Below the pieces are notes generated by a model. The model was not told the origin of the DNA. It did no database searches and saw only the letters and a list, made by a program, of their open reading frames with translations. Below are positions 62,201 to 64,000 of a stretch of 64,000 nt of DNA, in pieces. Each line of letters begins with the position of its first letter. Position 1 is the stretch's first letter. The position numbers were made by a program, and so were the translations under genes. The stretch is from Metopolophium dirhodum. Lineage: Eukaryota; Arthropoda; Insecta; Hemiptera; Aphididae. Location of the stretch: contig NC_083562.1 of NCBI RefSeq assembly GCF_019925205.1, forward strand, positions 16,616,001 to 16,680,000. Reading direction: 5' to 3'.

Positions 62201-63785
62201 ATTTGGTTAATTTATGAATAATAATAATATACTAAGAAAAATTAAAAATATATATTGTTTTCTATATTATTACAACCGATAGTTGTATTACCTATATAAC
62301 TTTTCCAAGTAAAACCTACGCATATTTAAGCTTGTTTTGTAATTTATAAGAAATAATATTTAAAATTCTCAGATAAAAACTACATTAAGACTTTATAATT
62401 TAAAAAAAAAACATCATTAATTAGGTTCCAATATTAAATACTAAGAACAAACAGAATTTTCGTTGACAAATATAGGGTTTTAGTTTTATATAGTATTATT
62501 TATAATTATTTTTTTCTTCTATTTTTAATTAAGTAGCTATACCATATTATCGTATAGACTGATATTGCTTGTAATTAGTCATTTTTTCTGCTTGCTTTTT
62601 TTTTTTAAAAAAACATCAAAGTAATTTTCATTCAATTTTTAACGAAAAAGAAGAACATTTATTTTTAACAAAATATTTATTCACTAGGTAGATTAATAGA
62701 ATTCTAAAAAAAGATTTATAATTTTAGATTCTGATCAGTTGCGATAAATAATCTGATAAAAAAAAATCAGGAAAGTCACTTCTTGTGTACCTGTAGTTAG
62801 TTTTAAGCTTGACTTATTATCAAGTAGATATTGATTATAGGTATAACTAAAACGGATAAGTATGCTAAATTTTAGTTCAAAAATTAATCGTTGTGGACGT
62901 AAAAAAGTGTCCTAAGCAAAGAAAATGAGTGTATCAGTGTATCTATTTCTTAGAATGGTTAATGTTTGATTTTTTTAGTTTTATGAATATTTTATTCTTA
63001 ATTCATAGGTTAAACTAATTTTTGCCAATATCATGACATAATATTATTACTTATAACTTAAAAGTCATTATCGATTCACCGTTGAAAGGAGTGAATAGAC
63101 TCCTGATGTAATATATTTTAATTTAAACATTTTTTAAATTGAATTGTATATTATATTATATACATAATAATAATATACATACATTTTGAAATTTTTAACT
63201 TTCGAGGTTTTAGTGTCAATAATTTTTATGGTTTAGAATGTTGATTTTTAATTATTTTCTGAAAATATTTTTGGTGATAAAATGAGTATTAAAAATTCAA
63301 ATAGTTTAATATAGATAATATAATACGTTAAGAAATGGGAAATTATTTCAACATTTTCAAACACTTATCTTTAGTTATATCTTACACTTACAAAAACTTC
63401 TATAAACATTTAATTTTTAAGGTAGTATGAAGAAAATATTTGATTAGTATTTGAATCTAAGCATCACCATAAATATAATTCTGAAAAATGTAAGAAGTGT
63501 TTTTTTTTAAATATAGAACACACAACATTGTAAAAATTTACACTAATGCATAATTAATATCTTATATATTAGAAAATAGAAAAATAGAAAAATCGCATTC
63601 GTATTATGTAAATTAATGATTTATAAAACCGTTTTAAAATAACTCACCAAGTACCATTGATCAACAAATAATGGATCGGGGAACCGTAGTGCTGGTTTTG
63701 AACTAATGTGTTTTGTAACATTTCGAGTTGGCACAAAATCTCTTTTAAATCTTTTGAGCTCATACTGTTGTTGTGACCATATGAT
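19520..63785 (-). CDS. Furin-like proprotein convertase, 12 exons visible, N-terminus off the window
   Basis: This gene encodes a calcium-dependent subtilisin-family endoprotease of the secretory pathway, which by family cleaves precursors after paired basic residues such as R-X-K/R-R. I joined twelve minus-strand exons (63648..63785, 51761..51895, 33245..33404, 32487..32659, 23690..23820, 23422..23567, 23168..23332, 22705..22822, 22295..22623, 21387..21511, 21112..21293, 19520..19619). All use GT-AG borders and all phases match, giving 634 visible codons. Numbering visible residues from 1, the prodomain end is RFKR at 12-15, catalytic Asp is 77 (ILDDGI), His 116 (KHGTRCAGE), oxyanion Asn 217 (WASGNGG) and Ser 297 (SGTSASAP). 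The P domain lies at about 389-520 with RGDL at 433-436, and a membrane segment at about 615-629. The signal peptide and most of the prodomain lie to the right of the window. There is no long Cys-rich repeat region, so it looks more like furin/Fur1 than Fur2. The true C-terminus is uncertain: either a short read-through tail or exons further left. Confidence 0.93.
20357..20794. mobile_element. Nonautonomous hAT-type element with TATCTAGATAA motifs
   Basis: The ends are CATCGGACTTATCTAGATAA on the left and, reverse-complemented, CAGTGTTCGGATTAGATAAG on the right. The flanks carry a perfect 8-bp duplication ATTGTATA (20349-20356 and 20795-20802), as expected for hAT transposition. The 438-bp interior has no transposase frame. 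The palindrome TTATCTAGATAA or close variants recur near both ends and inside. It sits in the intron between the furin-like exons at 19.6 and 21.1 kb. Confidence 0.85.
21112..21293 (-). CDS. Furin-like exon, juxtamembrane stem
   Basis: This exon is 182 nt (60 codons plus 2), acceptor ACTATAG and donor GTGAGT. It has basic and hydrophilic sequence with NGS, NES and NST sequons and three cysteines (HPC, KHC, QQC). This corresponds to the stem between P domain and membrane. The Cys-rich repeats seen in Fur2/PC5/PC6-type enzymes are absent. If unspliced, a stop follows directly. Confidence 0.85.
21387..21511 (-). CDS. Furin-like exon, end of P domain
   Basis: This exon is 125 nt. After a split Gly it reads LLKKWQLIFYGTSEPPVRLI, the usual last P-domain strand with the YGT motif. 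It then becomes a very basic stretch rich in Lys and Gln. The donor GTATAG is weak, but without splicing a stop follows within two codons. Phase 0 matches the next exon. Confidence 0.88.
22295..22623 (-). CDS. Furin-like exon encoding most of the P domain
   Basis: This is the longest coding exon of the gene (329 nt). It contains VEHVQCRISLKFFPRGDL and LLISPMGTESVLL. RGDL and the SPMGT segment are P-domain signatures; this beta-sandwich domain is needed for folding and stability of convertases. It ends WEIKIIRRMANSTAKSP, with an NST sequon. Acceptor AATCTAG and donor GTAATA. Confidence 0.95.
22705..22822 (-). CDS. Furin-like exon, catalytic/P-domain junction
   Basis: This exon is 118 nt. It completes Val across the splice and then reads SHKFGYGLMDGGALVTMAEQ, the V-S-H-x-F/Y-GYGL-D motif that closes convertase catalytic domains. 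It ends near the first P-domain residues, with one Cys (KICRARED). Donor GTACTA. Confidence 0.94.
23168..23332 (-). CDS. Furin-like exon with catalytic Ser
   Basis: This exon is 165 nt and begins mid-codon so that SG is followed by TSASAPIAAGLCALALEA. The first Ser is the nucleophile. It continues NLTWRDMQYLVVMTS and NESGWTTNGVNRK, the end of the catalytic domain. Acceptor CGCCAG and donor GTAGGA. Confidence 0.95.
23422..23567 (-). CDS. Furin-like exon before the catalytic Ser
   Basis: This exon is 146 nt, phase 1 at each end, with acceptor TTTACAG and donor GTATTT. It contains NKPWYLEECSSTLAATYSSG and then TPGSDHGVTTVDMD, followed by KPETICTSEHS. The order matches the catalytic domain of furins up to the SGTSA motif, which is split by the next intron. 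It is separated from the next exon by only 89 bp. Confidence 0.94.
23690..23820 (-). CDS. Furin-like exon with oxyanion Asn
   Basis: This exon has 43 codons plus 2 nt, acceptor CTACAG and donor GTAATA. It reads GRKGKGSIFVWASGNGGHH followed by SCNCDGYTNSIYTLSIS. The Asn of SGNGG is the oxyanion-hole residue of furins. In the proprotein convertase PC2 this position is Asp, so PC2/amontillado is excluded. Confidence 0.95.
24490..25440 (+). repeat. Dispersed repeat, second copy
   Basis: This copy aligns with the first half of 29930..31772: GGTACCGTTCTGATGTACAG, GGGTCACTGTAATATATGTG, TCAATGATATAAAATCATTG and the long A+T interior all have counterparts in the same order. It ends in a pyrimidine-rich stretch around 25320-25440. 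It is on the same strand as the longest copy. Confidence 0.68.
25480..25806 (+). repeat. Pyrimidine-rich stretch with A tail, possible retroelement 3' end
   Basis: This is C/T-rich, relatively unique sequence ending in an uninterrupted A run at about 25788-25806. The form suggests a 5'-truncated non-LTR retroelement or second SINE, but I find no Pol III boxes and no target duplication. The two short frames here carry no recognisable domain. Confidence 0.25.
25931..26270 (+). mobile_element. tRNA-derived SINE, recent insertion
   Basis: The head resembles a Leu/Ser-type tRNA with A box TGGCCGAGTGG (25942-25952) and B box GAGTTCGATCC (25984-25994). The body follows, with a direct repeat AATATAAAAACCTAC (26144 and 26170), and then a pure A tail of about 38 bases. 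It is flanked by an exact 11-bp duplication AATAATGTCTT (25920-25930 and 26271-26281). Perfect duplication and long clean tail indicate a young insertion. It lies in the intron between the furin-like exons at 23.8 and 32.5 kb, antisense to the gene. Open frames across it are spurious. It would depend on a LINE for movement. Confidence 0.9.
29500..29600 (-). repeat. Inverted fragment of the dispersed repeat
   Basis: Its reverse complement contains TCACTCTGTAATAGTGTAAT and AAATTTGAATTCAATGATAA, matching the left part of the longest copy that begins about 330 bp further right in the opposite direction. Confidence 0.5.
29930..31772 (+). repeat. Dispersed repeat, longest copy, built of ~180-bp modules
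   Basis: It starts near AGCGGAAGTGGAAGTCGCTC and ends near CGCTCAGCTCAGAATCTAAA. The left third matches the copy at 24.5 kb, sharing TCAATGATATAAAATCATTG and AAAATGTCATAGTGT-type segments. The interior repeats two phrases, an ATTTTCAAA..TTTTGAC phrase and a CTTCAAA..CTTATAAAAA phrase, about every 165-190 bp. No transposase or reverse transcriptase frame is visible. It looks like a family common in aphid genomes, but that is from memory. Confidence 0.75.
32205..32310 (-). repeat. Inverted fragment of the dispersed repeat
   Basis: Its reverse complement reads GTACATCGTCATTGAGTGGG, GTTAAATTCGAATTCAATGA and AAAACGATTCTGGGCGGAGC, matching the left end of the longest copy. Together with 29500..29600 it brackets that copy in the opposite orientation, and it ends only about 180 bp before a furin-like exon. 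Confidence 0.55.
32487..32659 (-). CDS. Furin-like exon, substrate-pocket segment
   Basis: This exon has 2 nt plus 57 codons and ends in phase 0 at GTAAGT. It contains VRMLDGVVNDVVEAKALSL and YIDIYSASWGPEDDGETVDG. SASWGPEDDG is a signature of kexin/furin-type convertases, contributing acidic residues to the S1-S4 pockets that select basic substrates. Confidence 0.95.
33245..33404 (-). CDS. Furin-like exon with catalytic His
   Basis: This exon is 160 nt (53 codons plus 1) with acceptor TTCTTAG. It carries a five-residue Asp run after DIN, followed by PSPRDDGDNKHGTRCAGEV. The His of HGT is the catalytic histidine, and the acidic residues are where this family binds calcium. The donor GTTTGG is weak, but the phase join to the next exon restores IGGVRMLDG exactly, which supports it. 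Antisense open frames here are shadows. Confidence 0.94.
33460..33930 (+). pseudogene. Possible decayed retroelement coding remnant
   Basis: This is a purine-rich, G+C-richer block on the plus strand just beside a furin-like exon. It contains short frames such as MDPKATKSVNRMIYTIQ interrupted by stops, with the same frame resuming after one of them (LDSGRGNGVIKWLEAV). Composition and stop pattern suggest an old inserted coding sequence, perhaps gag-like. I recognise no domain. Confidence 0.25.
36195..36453. mobile_element. Inverted-repeat MITE with TA duplication
   Basis: The left end reads GGGTAAAGAATGGTGTTATT then GGCA. The right end, reverse-complemented, reads GGGTAAATTATGCAGTTATT then GGCACC. 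The flanking dinucleotides are TA on both sides (36193-36194, 36454-36455), as in Tc1/mariner-type MITEs. Homology continues inward past GTTTTTCG in both arms, and GTTATTGGCA is doubled in the left arm. At 259 bp it has no coding capacity. Confidence 0.82.
36785..36799. repeat. GT microsatellite
   Basis: A short GT run within intronic sequence. A TCTA-type run lies at about 39615-39640. Confidence 0.7.
41170..41674. mobile_element. Old hAT-like element containing a second MITE
   Basis: The left end CATTGGTTTCCAAAA and the right end reverse-complemented CAGTGATTCTCAAAG match at 10 of 15 positions and have the hAT-style CA-TG/CAGTG form. I see no clear 8-bp duplication, so the insertion is old or the borders are slightly off. 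A smaller inverted-repeat element lies inside (41419..41586). Confidence 0.42.
41419..41586. mobile_element. 168-bp inverted-repeat MITE nested in hAT-like element
   Basis: The termini are AAGGGGATTGATTTCTATTG and, reverse-complemented, AAGGGGATTCGGTGCAAATG, both continuing to a GC-CATGCG-type core. About 21 of 28 positions match. There is no coding sequence. The target duplication is not clear. Confidence 0.55.
42508..42572. repeat. 65-bp hairpin with CAGTAATT ends
   Basis: CAGTAATTCC on the left pairs with GGAAATTACTG on the right, and GAGCACTCG pairs inward with CGAGCGCTGG. It could be a tiny MITE remnant or a structured element. Confidence 0.4.
42880..43480 (+). repeat. Diverged 3' part of the same dispersed repeat
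   Basis: A module phrase (AGAACTTCAAAAGTCTTTAA, near 42931) and the 3' region (CTTCCGCTCTCCC, then CTCCAAAAGATATTGATCGA and TACACAAAAATAAACCATAT) resemble the end of 29930..31772. Identity is clearly lower than between the other two copies. Confidence 0.45.
46860..47280. promoter_or_regulatory. G+C-rich island inside the large furin-like intron
   Basis: This stretch stands out from the A+T-rich intron, with CGACGGCCGTGGTGGCAGCA, repeated GGCAGCAGC/GGTGGCAGC words and a TATATAA near 46955. Short frames of about 45 codons open on both strands (a minus-strand one starts MEWLVIKILYKEVALYKDN), neither with a known motif. It could be an enhancer, an alternative promoter or an unannotated noncoding RNA. 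Confidence 0.3.
48180..48480. promoter_or_regulatory. Second G+C-richer block in the same intron
   Basis: This block has more complex, G+C-richer sequence (for example GAGGTCCTCGGTTGTGCTTC and TGTCCGCACCTCAGACAG) between pure A+T stretches. There is no long frame or splice-bounded exon. It may be conserved noncoding DNA or an old repeat. Confidence 0.2.
51761..51895 (-). CDS. Furin-like exon with catalytic Asp
   Basis: This exon has 45 codons, phase 0 at both ends, acceptor TATATAG and donor GTAAGT. It begins NGGAKGGFDMN and contains GKGVVVSILDDGIQTNHPDL. The first Asp of DDG is the catalytic aspartate by family alignment. It sits alone between introns of about 18.4 and 11.8 kb. Confidence 0.95.
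53500..54130. repeat. Possible dispersed repeat beginning ACAGGGTGATTCACC
   Basis: ACAGGGTGATTCACCAACCA resembles ends of insect repeats I have seen. The following roughly 600 bp differs from the flanking pure A+T sequence and has no frame. No second terminus was found. Confidence 0.25.
55708..55920. mobile_element. Candidate short hAT-like element
   Basis: The left end CAGTGGCGAACACTTGGG and the right end reverse-complemented CAGTAGCGTCACTGGATT share a CAGT-GCG terminus. The interior is G+C-richer than its flanks. I see no matching 8-bp duplication, so the call rests on the ends and composition. Confidence 0.35.
60690..61150. repeat. GTTCGG-rich repeat patch
   Basis: GTTCGG or close variants recur (near 60728, 61005, 61062 and 61097), often as GTTCGGTTC and its complement, with GTTCAAGTTCAGTTT at the right end. 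The left half happens to be open for 76 codons, but composition and repetition argue against a gene. It probably belongs to a dispersed repeat. Confidence 0.45.
63648..63785 (-). CDS. Furin-like exon: end of prodomain, cleavage site, start of mature enzyme
   Basis: This exon has 46 codons, phase 0 at both ends, acceptor TTTTCAG and donor GTGAGT. It starts IIWSQQQYELKRFKRDF. RFKR fits the primary autocleavage site of furin-type prodomains, so the mature chain should begin at Asp16. The exon ends in QWYL, the conserved start of the catalytic domain. The reading frame is open into the acceptor, so earlier exons with the signal peptide must lie to the right. An NVT sequon just after the cleavage site could be glycosylated. 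Confidence 0.93.
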
Positions 63786-64000
63786 CTGAAAATAAAGTAA
63801 ATACATTTATATATATTTGTTTGTAACGATAACTAAATTAAAGTAGATAGAAATTACAATTTAAGACAAGATGAAATTGTTGATAATTTTAATATGTATA
63901 ATGTATATCCCTCCCTCTAGCATTAACGATCATGATAAATTAAAATGATCGGGCTCGATGATAATTAATTATCAAATAAAAAAAACCCACCAATTGGTTT
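63786..64000 (-). other. Start of the next furin-like intron, cut by the window edge
   Basis: The frame of the exon to the left is open into its acceptor, so the signal peptide and early prodomain exons must lie further right. Confidence 0.85.

Larger units (their letters stand above)
51896..63647 (-). other. 11.8-kb furin-like intron
   Basis: This intron separates the prodomain-end exon from the catalytic Asp exon. It is mostly A+T-rich, with possible repeats at 53.5, 55.7 and 60.7 kb. No coding exon is seen. Confidence 0.85.

Overview
The window is nuclear DNA from an insect, most likely an aphid. It is very A+T-rich, with multi-exon genes on GT-AG introns up to about 18 kb. Short TAGGTACCTA-type words are scattered throughout, and the repeats look like those I associate with aphid genomes. 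The aphid assignment is an inference from composition, repeat style and protein families. There are no bacterial operons, CRISPR arrays, rRNA genes or intact tRNA genes.

Two gene regions are well supported, both on the minus strand. The right two-thirds (19520..63785) is a furin-like proprotein convertase. Twelve exons join without a phase error into 634 codons. They cover the end of the prodomain with its RFKR cleavage site, the complete subtilisin-like domain (Asp, His, Asn and Ser all present), the P domain and one membrane segment. The signal peptide and most of the prodomain lie beyond the right edge. The left end (1..2144) holds eight exons, also phase-consistent, of a protein resembling the synaptopodin-2 (CG1674-like) muscle Z-disc/actin-binding family; its C-terminus runs off the left edge. 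Two possible alternative first coding exons lie upstream, at 6912..7019 and 9545..9688. Both end in phase 0 and fit the downstream exons.

Between the two genes, 10831..12580 holds three clearly spliced coding exons (about 102 residues) that I cannot assign to a family. Phase allows them to be either the cytoplasmic tail of the furin-like protein or the 5' part of the synaptopodin-like gene. This is the most interesting open question in the window. G+C-richer patches with splice donors near 19.2-19.4, 13.0 and 9.9 kb look like promoters with noncoding first exons.

The large introns hold mobile DNA. There is a young tRNA-derived SINE with an 11-bp target duplication (25931..26270), a 438-bp hAT-type element with a perfect 8-bp duplication (20357..20794), and a 259-bp TA-flanked inverted-repeat MITE (36195..36453). 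A nested hAT/MITE pair sits at about 41.2-41.7 kb. A dispersed repeat family occurs at 24.5, 29.9 and 42.9 kb, and its interior is built of degenerate modules of about 180 bp. The rest of the intronic DNA is A+T-rich and I see no genes in it.
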